Source: UBA11889 sp046582115 (GTDB lineage Bacteria > Pseudomonadota > Gammaproteobacteria > Pseudomonadales > Azotimanducaceae). Taken from it: DNA of 5,982 bases. The stretch's first letter is position 1. Every line of letters begins with the position of its first letter. This document shows positions 1-5,644 of this stretch, in pieces. The position numbers were made by a program, and so were the translations under genes. The notes under the pieces were generated by a model. That model saw only the letters and a list, made by a program, of their open reading frames with translations, was not told where the DNA came from and searched no databases. The stretch spans positions 1 to 5,982 of the forward strand of contig JAYGFA010000090.1 of the NCBI GenBank assembly GCA_046582115.1, in the 5' to 3' direction.

Positions 1-1293
1 CTTCAACGTATTTCGCTTAAGGCCTAGGACGTCTTCAACCCGATCGAAAAGCTCACACGTAAAGGCGGTTTCCTCCGGCCCATGCATCTTTGGTTTTACA
101 ATGTAGATGCTGCCGAACTTTGCATTGCGGATCTGACCCTCACTGCGGCGAATGTCGTGCACGGCACAAAGGCTGGTCACCACCGCATCTAGGATCCCTT
201 CAAAGATCTCATCGCCGTTCTCGAGTAACACGGCATCAGTCGTCATGAGATGGCCTACATTACGAACCAACATGAGGCTGCGGCCGGGTAACGTGAGGGT
301 CGCGCCGTCACAATCAGTGTAGGTACGATCGCCTTCTAGGACTCGGTGAATGGTTTCTCCACCCTTTTCAAATGATTCGGCGAGGCTAGCGTTCATAAGT
401 CCTAGCCAGTTGCGATAAACGTCGGTCTTGTCTTCAGCATCGACTGCTGAAACAGAATCTTCACAGTCCTGAATAGTGGTGATCGCAGATTCGAGGACAA
501 CGTCCTTCACACCGGCCGCGTGGACTTCCCCGACATTGTGATTACGATCAATATGAATTTCGATATGTAGACCATTGTGCCGCAGCAGTACACAGTCGGG
601 CTCTCCGTCATCGTTACCTTGAAATCCGACAAACTGATCCGGGTTACCTAGCCCCGTTGTCCCCGCTGTCGTCTGAACTCCTAACTCAAATCGACCACCA
701 TTCTGGGAAACGGAGTAACTGGTGGCATCAGCGTGACTGCCACTGGCTAATGGGACGATTTTATCTAGTTCTTCAGCAACCCTCGCTACCACCAAGTCGC
801 CGCGTTGAGGGTTGTAACTTGTTCCTTTCTCAGTCCCCACACCTTCGGGAATGATGTCGGTGCCGTAAAAAGCGTCATAAAGGCTCCCCCAACGTGCGTT
901 CGCTGCGTTCAGTGCAAACCGCGCATTAAGTACCGGGACAACTAATTGGGGTCCAGCAATCGTTGCAATTTCTGGATCGACGCTGGCAGTCGCTATCTCA
1001 AAACCGGGTCCCTCTTCCACGAGGTAGCCGATTTCCGTCAAGAAAGCTCTATAAGTGCCCGCATCAATGGGCTGGCCCTTTTGATCAAGATGCCAGCGAT
1101 CGATTTGCGATTGCAGTTCGTCGCGTCTCTCCAAAAGAGTCCGGTTACGCGGCGTCAAATCGCTCACGATCGAAGCAACACCGGACCAAAAATCGTCCTG
1201 GACAACGCCACTTCCGGGTAAGGCCTCTTCGTTGATGAACGTGTCGAGTACTTCGGCCACCCGCAGGCCGTTGCGGTTTACTCTACCTGCCAT
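1..1293 (-). CDS. glcB: Malate synthase G, N-terminal 431 residues (3' end outside window)
   Basis: This cytosolic enzyme condenses glyoxylate with acetyl-CoA to give malate and CoA, serving the glyoxylate bypass or glycolate use. The translation tracks the E. coli GlcB family throughout: an LRVAEVLDTFINEEALPGSG start region, ALNAANARWGSLYDAFYGTD near residues 120-145, QDCEDSVSAVDAEDK near 275-290, GRSLMLVRNVGHLMT near 337-351 and GSIYIVKPKMHGPEE near 393-407. Arg344 in the VRNVGH motif matches the E. coli active-site Arg338. The magnesium ligands and catalytic Asp lie in the missing part; the family is about 720 residues, so about 290 are absent. I chose ATG at 1293 because its N-terminus aligns with the family without extra residues. 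In-frame ATGs at 1341 and 1362 also exist and the frame stays open back to a stop at 1456-1458, but neither has a visible ribosome site. The 1293 start has only a weak GGGAAAG upstream. It lies on the same strand as lptG, 106 bp behind it. Confidence 0.95.
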   Translation of the reverse strand, partial: MAGRVNRNGLRVAEVLDTFINEEALPGSGVVQDDFWSGVASIVSDLTPRNRTLLERRDELQSQIDRWHLDQKGQPIDAGTYRAFLTEIGYLVEEGPGFEIATASVDPEIATIAGPQLVVPVLNARFALNAANARWGSLYDAFYGTDIIPEGVGTEKGTSYNPQRGDLVVARVAEELDKIVPLASGSHADATSYSVSQNGGRFELGVQTTAGTTGLGNPDQFVGFQGNDDGEPDCVLLRHNGLHIEIHIDRNHNVGEVHAAGVKDVVLESAITTIQDCEDSVSAVDAEDKTDVYRNWLGLMNASLAESFEKGGETIHRVLEGDRTYTDCDGATLTLPGRSLMLVRNVGHLMTTDAVLLENGDEIFEGILDAVVTSLCAVHDIRRSEGQIRNAKFGSIYIVKPKMHGPEETAFTCELFDRVEDVLGLKRNTLK

Positions 1294-1332
1294 CTGTCTT
1301 TCCCAACCACTGCGATTCTCAAAGGACGACGC

Positions 1333-1361
1333 AACATACATGGGGTGGTAACGCTTTTCCA
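1333..1361 (-). promoter_or_regulatory. Weak sigma70-like promoter candidate for glcB
   Basis: Reading the minus strand, TGGAAA (1361-1356) and TATGTT (1338-1333) are separated by 17 bp and each matches 4 of 6 consensus bases. Transcription would begin near 1326, leaving a leader of roughly 33 nt before the ATG at 1293 and excluding the upstream in-frame ATGs. Matches this weak occur by chance. The alternative is that glcB is read through from lptG, since the gap shows no convincing terminator. Confidence 0.2.
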
Positions 1362-1399
1362 TAGCGATGGAGCACGCGTCAGATCGCCCAGAAACTATT

Positions 1400-2476
1400 T
1401 TAAGACGCTCGCCTAACCAGGTATATTCCAGCGCCCCAAACCATAACAATAGGGATTAACACGGCAATCCACGCTGGAAACTCGAACACCATACTCATTG
1501 GTGGTAACAGGTCTTGAACATATTTCAGCAAGACGCCGACGACAATGCCAACGGAAAACCGGGCACCCATGCCGACTTCTCGTAACGGACCAACGACGAA
1601 ACCGAGTGCGATAGTGATCAGTCCCAAAATCGCAAGCGGTTGCATCATTTTGCTCCAGTACGCTAGTTGATAACGGCGTGGGTCTAGGCCTTCCTTTTGC
1701 CGATAGTTAATTTGAAACGTTAGATCAGAAAAGCCTAACTTCCTCGGTTCGGCGGCCACGCCAGCCCGAACTAACCGGGCGTCCAAACCCGTTCTCCATT
1801 GGATCTCGTCATGCGACTCCACCGTTGTCTCTTCTATGCCAAAGTGTGTTTCGCCTACGTCTTTCAACCGCCATAAATTCAAGTCCGGGTCGTACTCTGC
1901 GCTATGCGCCCGGCGAGCTACACGCATCTCGTTGTCCGCATTAATTTCCCATTGTGATACGCCGAGTAAGTGACCATCGCGTGTCACGCCTTCAATGCTG
2001 GTGAACCGGTTTCCTTCCCGATGCCAGTATCGGTTTGTAAACCGAACATCCTCTGATACTTGGCGTTGTTGAATTTTCATTGCTGCACCGGACTGGACAC
2101 CCCATGGTGCGACGTATTCTCCAATCAGAAACGACAAGGTAAGAAAGAGTACTGACGGCAACGCCACGGGTATAAATAAGCGTCCGAGAGAGACCCCGGC
2201 AGCGCGCAAAACCGTGATTTCAGAATGCGTTGACAAGGTACCAAGGCCGATCAAGGAGCCGATGAATACGACGAATGGGATCGACTCGTAAATTTGATTC
2301 GGTAAGTTGTAGAGAACGTAGAAGCCGGCGTCGGCAAACGTGTAATTTTGATCAATGCCACCGGCCTCATCGATAAGCGCAAAGACACCAGTCAGAGACA
2401 CTGCGCATACAAGTACAGCCAAAATCGCCACAGTCACGGTTGTGGCTATGTAGCGATCTATCAGGGGTACCATCAT
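1400..2476 (-). CDS. lptG: LPS export ABC transporter permease LptG
   Basis: This is an inner-membrane subunit of LptB2FG, which extracts lipopolysaccharide from the periplasmic leaflet and passes it to LptC, LptA and the outer-membrane LptDE. The 358-residue product (E. coli: 360) opens with MMVPLIDRYI, like LDRYI in E. coli LptG. Hydrophobic segments lie near residues 14-35, 63-82, 100-119, 277-296, 307-325 and 334-353, with a periplasmic beta-jellyroll-like domain (about 125-265) between segments 3 and 4. Family motifs include HSEITVLRAAG (84-94, cytoplasmic coupling region that contacts LptB), GEYVAPWG (119-126), RYQLAYWSKMMQPL before segment 4 and GPLREVGMGAR after it. ATGATG gives starts at 2476 or 2473, and both overlap the lptF stop codon, so translation is probably coupled. 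A longer reading from ATG 2542 lies inside lptF and adds residues without family support. LptF follows the same fold, but the LDRYI-type start and gene order favour LptG. Confidence 0.95.
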   Translation of the reverse strand: MMVPLIDRYIATTVTVAILAVLVCAVSLTGVFALIDEAGGIDQNYTFADAGFYVLYNLPNQIYESIPFVVFIGSLIGLGTLSTHSEITVLRAAGVSLGRLFIPVALPSVLFLTLSFLIGEYVAPWGVQSGAAMKIQQRQVSEDVRFTNRYWHREGNRFTSIEGVTRDGHLLGVSQWEINADNEMRVARRAHSAEYDPDLNLWRLKDVGETHFGIEETTVESHDEIQWRTGLDARLVRAGVAAEPRKLGFSDLTFQINYRQKEGLDPRRYQLAYWSKMMQPLAILGLITIALGFVVGPLREVGMGARFSVGIVVGVLLKYVQDLLPPMSMVFEFPAWIAVLIPIVMVWGAGIYLVRRAS

Positions 2477-3534
2477 GCTGGCCGATAGCTCTTTCGAATC
2501 AACACCCAGGCCGCTAGCGCCATTGCCACGTGGACGGGCCATAACCCGACGACCTGTAGCGAGGCTGTCTCAGCAATCAAGCTCTTACCGAATACAAGAA
2601 GAACGTAGTACAAGACGAATAGTCCGAGTCCAGGTATGACACGGCCGAAACGGCCACTGCGCGGAGTTACCCGGGCAATTCCGAATCCACACATCGCCCC
2701 GATAAGAGTCAATACCGGCAAAGCGAGTCGCCAATGCCACTCGGCGGCTTCGGCATTGATGGTCAATTGCAACTCGCCCGAGGGAATCGTCGAGGGATCA
2801 CCGACATGCCGTTGGAGTTCGCCAAGCTCAATTCGCTGCGCCAATTTCTTGAATCGAATTACCTGGTAGTCGTGTTGTGCTGGATATCCTTCGTAACGAA
2901 CACCATTCTCAAGCATCAAGTATCGATTTCCCGTGCCCTCGTCGACTAAGTAACTACCCTTATCGGCCCAAATGCTGATGACTTTATCGCCCTGCGTTTC
3001 GTTCATGAAAACGCCAGAAACTTCTTGCTCGCTGCGATCTACCTCCTCCACATACGAAACTCGAGTATCGTTCGAGAATGATCGGAAGGTCCCCGGGATA
3101 ATGGCGTCAAATTCACTGATCGCACGCTGATTCAGGGCTATCTCAGATAGATATTTGAGCGCACTCGGCGTTACTTGCAAGCTGAAAAATCCAACCATTA
3201 CTGCCAACGGAATGAGTACCCACAGTAACCAGCCGAGTAATCGTCTCGGTGTGACACCCCCCGACATCGCCGTGATGAACTCTTGGTCCGCGTGTAGCCG
3301 GCCAAAAGTAATGACTAGAGCGAGAAAAATGCTGAATGGAGCGATCACTTGCACGAACGCAGGAATGCGAAGCCCGATCAACCACCAAATCGCTTTGGCC
3401 GAATACATTCCACCGGCGGCGTCTTGTAGCAAACTTATGAAGCGACCTCCAAGGCCGACACAAATGAGAAGTAAAAAAACCAAAAGAAAAACCGCGACCA
3501 ATTCCCGGGTGATAGACCGCGACAAAATACCCAT
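2473..3534 (-). CDS. lptF: LPS export ABC transporter permease LptF
   Basis: This is the partner of LptG in the LptB2FG lipopolysaccharide extractor, in the inner membrane. The product is 353 residues (E. coli: 366). Hydrophobic segments lie near residues 12-32, 57-77 and 101-118, with three more in the last 100 residues; the central part is the periplasmic domain. Family features are LHADQEFITAMSGGVTPRRL (80-99, cytoplasmic coupling helix region), the ENGVRYEG stretch matching NQGTRFEG in E. coli, and PRSGRFGRVIPGLGLFVLYY before the fifth segment, matching PRQGR in E. coli. I chose ATG 3534 because MGILSRSITREL lines up with the E. coli start; AAGGA lies about 11 nt upstream. The frame stays open to a TTG at 3612, which would add 26 unsupported residues and sits only 3 nt from the AGGAG there. 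That AGGAG is better spaced for a separate small ORF (3537-3608). The stop codon overlaps the lptG start. Confidence 0.95.
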   Translation of the reverse strand: MGILSRSITRELVAVFLLVFLLLICVGLGGRFISLLQDAAGGMYSAKAIWWLIGLRIPAFVQVIAPFSIFLALVITFGRLHADQEFITAMSGGVTPRRLLGWLLWVLIPLAVMVGFFSLQVTPSALKYLSEIALNQRAISEFDAIIPGTFRSFSNDTRVSYVEEVDRSEQEVSGVFMNETQGDKVISIWADKGSYLVDEGTGNRYLMLENGVRYEGYPAQHDYQVIRFKKLAQRIELGELQRHVGDPSTIPSGELQLTINAEAAEWHWRLALPVLTLIGAMCGFGIARVTPRSGRFGRVIPGLGLFVLYYVLLVFGKSLIAETASLQVVGLWPVHVAMALAAWVLIRKSYRPA

Positions 3535-3536
3535 CG

Positions 3537-3608
3537 CTAACTTGATCCTTCGCGCGTTGAGGGAGTCGGACTTAGCCCGGCATTGTATTGCCGTGGAACA
3601 TCGCTCAT
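3537..3608 (-). CDS. Possible 23-residue leader ORF upstream of lptF
   Basis: An ATG at 3608 is preceded by AGGAG (minus strand, 3620-3616) with a 7-nt spacer, the best Shine-Dalgarno arrangement in the window. The ORF runs 23 codons (starts MSDVPRQYNAG, ends TREGSS) to TAG at 3539-3537, leaving just two bases before the lptF ATG at 3534. The product is polar, has no membrane segment and resembles nothing I know. The geometry suggests translational coupling or a leader peptide controlling lptF. Alternatives are chance, or that the AGGAG serves an N-terminally extended LptF from TTG 3612, which the 3-nt spacing makes unlikely. Confidence 0.4.
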   Translation of the reverse strand: MSDVPRQYNAGLSPTPSTREGSS

Positions 3609-3612
3609 TCAA
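3582..3612 (-). promoter_or_regulatory. Possible internal promoter for lptF within the leader ORF
   Basis: On the minus strand, TTGAAT (3612-3607, 4 of 6) and TACAAT (3587-3582, 5 of 6) are spaced 19 bp apart, which is longer than ideal. If active, transcription would begin near 3575 and the mRNA would lack the leader ORF start, leaving lptF to use ATG 3534 alone. This is the main competing explanation for the region. Confidence 0.2.
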
Positions 3613-3615
3613 CGG

Positions 3616-3620
3616 CTCCT
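3616..3620 (-). promoter_or_regulatory. Strong Shine-Dalgarno (AGGAG) upstream of lptF leader ORF
   Basis: AGGAG on the minus strand sits 7 nt from the ATG at 3608, 3 nt from the TTG at 3612 and about 80 nt from the likely lptF ATG at 3534. Spacing therefore assigns it to the small ORF rather than to lptF itself. Confidence 0.5.
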
Positions 3621-3640
3621 AACGTTGACGTTCCCTGGAA
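3621..3640. repeat. Two adjoining short palindromes in the lptF/pepA divergent region
   Basis: AACGT-TG-ACGTT (3621-3632) has perfect 5-bp arms around a 2-bp centre. TTCC-CT-GGAA (3631-3640) has perfect 4-bp arms, and the two share two bases. They sit in the only non-coding DNA between the divergent genes, just upstream of the AGGAG on the lptF side and about 15 bp upstream of the pepA -10 candidate. They could be a shared operator, but arms this short can arise by chance. Confidence 0.3.
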
Positions 3641-3654
3641 TCCACCCAATCCGT

Positions 3655-3660
3655 TAGAAT
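3655..3660 (+). promoter_or_regulatory. Candidate -10 element of the pepA promoter
   Basis: TAGAAT matches 5 of 6 bases of the sigma70 -10 consensus and lies in the most AT-rich part of the divergent gap. It predicts a transcript start near 3667 and a leader of about 20 nt. No good -35 lies 16-18 bp upstream; TTGACG at 3625-3630 is a good hexamer but 24 bp away, so an activator may be needed or the match may be incidental. Confidence 0.35.
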
Positions 3661-3687
3661 TTTGTATTTTGAGGACGGGCCAGGACT

Positions 3688-5133
3688 ATGAAGTATTCCA
3701 CGAAAGTGGGTAACGCGGGCGAATTCAAAACGGGCTGCCTTATCGCAACCCCCGCGCGGGCCCGAACGATCTTCCGAACAACAAAACATCGCGATTATGT
3801 AGACCGCGCAACCATAGATAGTGCGCACGGCAAAACGGTCGTATTAGCCTTACCAGACAAGATCGAACATTTGCTGGTCGTAGGAGCCGACGAGAAAACG
3901 CAATCTGAGAAGAACTTCCGGAAAAACATTGAGGCTGCGTCAACTGTACTGGCCCAGATTCCAGTCTCGGGCGCGGTATGGCACCTCAACGACATCGAGG
4001 TAGCAAACCGCGACGTTTATTGGAAAACCCGTAACGCGCTTTCGGCCCTGTCGAACGCTCTTTATCGATTTGACGAATATAAATCGCACCGTGATAAGGC
4101 TTCCCGTCCTCGTCGCGTTGCGATTCACGTCGATCGTCGAACTCGGGCTAACACCCTCCGCGCCATTCGACACGGTCACGCACTCGACGCCGGGCTGGAG
4201 CTCGCCAAGAATCTTGGCAATCAACCCCCTAATATCTGCAATCCGGTTTACCTCGCGCGGGAGAGCCGAAAGTTGGGGCGGTTACCCAAAACCAGCGTTC
4301 GGGTCATTGACGAAAAACAAATGCAAACTATGGGGATGGGTGCATTCATGTCCGTTACCCGCGGTAGCGAAAACCCGGGGAAAATGATCGTTATTCGCTA
4401 CAACGGTGGCAGCAAGGGCGAACCACCCATTGCGCTGATCGGTAAGGGCATTACTTTTGATTCTGGCGGCATCAGCCTTAAATCGGGCGCCGGGATGGAT
4501 GAAATGAAATTCGATATGGCAGGGGCCGCAGCGGTACTTGGAGCAACGCGAGCAGCCATCGATGCACGGCTCTCACTTAACATACTGTGCATTGTCGCGG
4601 CCGCTGAAAACATGCCTTCCGGAAAGGCGTCGAGGCCGGGTGACATTGTCACCACGTACTCCGGGAAAACCGTAGAGATCCTTAACACTGACGCAGAAGG
4701 CCGACTCGTCCTCTGCGACGCTATCTCGTACGCGAAAACGCTGAAACCTACAGTAATCGTTGATGTAGCAACACTAACTGGCGCTTGCGTCGTGGCGTTA
4801 GGCAGTCACGCCTCTGCACTTTATTCCAACGACGACGCATTAACTCACTCGCTGGAGGTCGCTGGCAAATACATCCAGGACCGGGTCTGGCCGATGCCGC
4901 TATGGGACGAATATCAGCAACAGTTGTCGAGTCCGTTCGCGGACATGTCGAACATCGGCGGTCGTGAAGCGGGATCCATTACGGCAGCATGTTTTTTATC
5001 TCGATTTGCCGAGTCTGTGAAGTGGGCCCACCTTGACGTAGCCGGCACGGCCTACCGCAGTGGTGTCCACAAAGGGTCTACGGGACGACCTGTGCCTCTT
5101 TTATTTCAGTACCTTATTGATCAGTTGCAATGA
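3688..5133 (+). CDS. pepA: Leucyl aminopeptidase (cytosol aminopeptidase, M17)
   Basis: This cytosolic two-metal exopeptidase removes N-terminal residues, notably leucine, from peptides; M17 enzymes are typically hexamers. The 481-residue product (E. coli PepA: 503) has a divergent N-terminal domain to about residue 165 and a conserved catalytic domain after it. All catalytic residues are present at a constant offset of 17 from E. coli: metal ligands Lys253, Asp258, Asp276, Asp335 and Glu337, and catalytic Lys265 and Arg339. The family signature NTDAEGRL is at 333-340. An in-frame TGA at 3670-3672 makes ATG 3688 the first possible ATG; GAGGA lies 12 nt upstream (long spacing) and AGGA only 2 nt upstream. 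E. coli PepA also binds DNA as a regulator and in Xer recombination, but the N-terminal domain here is shorter, so that role is not established. Its stop overlaps the holC start by 4 bp, indicating an operon. Confidence 0.97.
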   Translation: MKYSTKVGNAGEFKTGCLIATPARARTIFRTTKHRDYVDRATIDSAHGKTVVLALPDKIEHLLVVGADEKTQSEKNFRKNIEAASTVLAQIPVSGAVWHLNDIEVANRDVYWKTRNALSALSNALYRFDEYKSHRDKASRPRRVAIHVDRRTRANTLRAIRHGHALDAGLELAKNLGNQPPNICNPVYLARESRKLGRLPKTSVRVIDEKQMQTMGMGAFMSVTRGSENPGKMIVIRYNGGSKGEPPIALIGKGITFDSGGISLKSGAGMDEMKFDMAGAAAVLGATRAAIDARLSLNILCIVAAAENMPSGKASRPGDIVTTYSGKTVEILNTDAEGRLVLCDAISYAKTLKPTVIVDVATLTGACVVALGSHASALYSNDDALTHSLEVAGKYIQDRVWPMPLWDEYQQQLSSPFADMSNIGGREAGSITAACFLSRFAESVKWAHLDVAGTAYRSGVHKGSTGRPVPLLFQYLIDQLQ

Positions 5134-5570
5134 CCCGAATCGACTTCTATATTCTTCCTGACGTTGATCATGCGGCCAAACTGCGGTTCGCCTGTCGTTT
5201 GGCACATCGAGCGGCATGCACGGGTAAACGTGTTAACGTTCAAACCGCTGACGCGTTGGAATCGCAAGAGCTCGACGAGCTTATGTGGGCCTATCCACCG
5301 GGAAATTTTCTCCCACACGAGATTGCGGCCGATCGAACGGAAAACACCAACGTGCCGGTCCTCATTAGCCACGAAGAGCCTATCGCAGCTGAAGATCACG
5401 TGCTCATTAACCTGGGTACCGAAATACCCGCTTTTTTCGCTCGATTTGAACGCGTTGCCGAAGTCATCTTGGAACCCGAGCGCGCAATCGCGCGCGAGCG
5501 ATATCGTGTCTACCGTGACAAAGGGTACCCTCTCTTTCATCACGACCTCGACAATTGGGAAGAACAATGA
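5130..5570 (+). CDS. holC: DNA polymerase III chi subunit
   Basis: Chi is an accessory subunit of the replicative DNA polymerase III clamp-loader assembly; it pairs with psi (HolD) and contacts single-strand binding protein at the fork. The 146-residue product (E. coli: 147) starts MTRIDFYILP, like the ATFYLL start of E. coli chi. It contains a GKRVNVQTAD strand, DELMWAYPPGNFLPH near residues 50-63 (E. coli DEALWARPAESFVPH), a VLINLGTEIPAFFARFERV segment and a C-terminal RAIARERYRVYRDKGY (E. coli LARERYKAYRVAGF). These matches give confidence despite low overall conservation in the family. The start ATG shares ATGA with the pepA stop and no Shine-Dalgarno is evident, so it is probably translated by reinitiation after pepA. 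The same ATGA arrangement recurs at its own stop codon. Confidence 0.93.
   Translation: MTRIDFYILPDVDHAAKLRFACRLAHRAACTGKRVNVQTADALESQELDELMWAYPPGNFLPHEIAADRTENTNVPVLISHEEPIAAEDHVLINLGTEIPAFFARFERVAEVILEPERAIARERYRVYRDKGYPLFHHDLDNWEEQ
5480..5495 (+). repeat. GC-only hairpin inside holC
   Basis: GCGCGC-AATC-GCGCGC forms a perfect 6-bp all-GC stem with a 4-nt loop. It encodes part of the conserved ERAIARER segment of chi, so protein constraint and GC-rich codons may explain it. No T-tract follows, so it is not an intrinsic terminator. Confidence 0.5.
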
Positions 5571-5644
5571 CTGAACCAATGGCTTGCCGGGGCCGCATCG
5601 CCGTATCTAAAAACCGTAGTCGAACTAGCGGATGTATGAGTTGA
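5567..5644 (+). CDS. Possible 25-residue bridging ORF between holC and valS
   Basis: The ATG at 5567 shares ATGA with the holC stop, mirroring the pepA-holC junction. The frame runs 25 codons (starts MTEPMACRGR, ends TSGCMS) to TGA at 5642-5644, passing 12 nt beyond the likely valS ATG at 5632. The peptide is basic, has two cysteines and shows no recognisable domain. A ribosome finishing here would stop on the valS start region, so the ORF may act as a coupling device rather than produce a useful protein. It could also be chance, because an ATGA at a stop codon is common. Confidence 0.35.
   Translation: MTEPMACRGRIAVSKNRSRTSGCMS
5614..5631 (+). promoter_or_regulatory. Small hairpin abutting the valS start codon
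   Basis: CCG-TAGT-CGA-ACTA-G-CGG can fold into a 7-bp stem with a 3-nt loop and one bulged G, ending at the base before the valS ATG. It would cover the ribosome-binding position, where no Shine-Dalgarno sequence is visible anyway. Translation of the bridging ORF would melt it. The stem is short and no folding energy was calculated. Confidence 0.35.

Noticed and set aside
946..1235. Two overlapping plus-strand ORFs of about 90 codons opposite glcB
   Set aside because: Both are antisense to the N-terminal part of malate synthase G, which matches its family continuously here.
1368..1391. Possible intrinsic terminator after lptG (GCGAT...ATCGC on the minus strand)
   Set aside because: The stem is only 5 bp with a loop of about 14 nt and no T-tract follows, so it does not meet the pattern of an intrinsic terminator.
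2477..2542. N-terminally extended lptG starting at ATG 2542
   Set aside because: The extra 22 residues lie inside the lptF coding sequence and have no counterpart in LptG; ATGATG at 2476-2471 overlapping the lptF stop is the usual coupled arrangement.
3155..3622. 155-codon plus-strand ORF opposite lptF
   Set aside because: It lies antisense to a well-supported membrane protein gene, its translation shows no domain, and it has no promoter or ribosome site of its own; it is a codon-pattern shadow.
3625..3660. TTGACG (3625-3630) as the -35 partner of TAGAAT (3655-3660)
   Set aside because: The 24-bp spacing is far outside the 16-18 bp usable by sigma70; only the -10 element is kept as a candidate.
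5121..5579. 152-codon minus-strand ORF covering holC
   Set aside because: It mirrors holC almost end to end, while the plus-strand product clearly matches chi and fits the pepA-holC-valS order.
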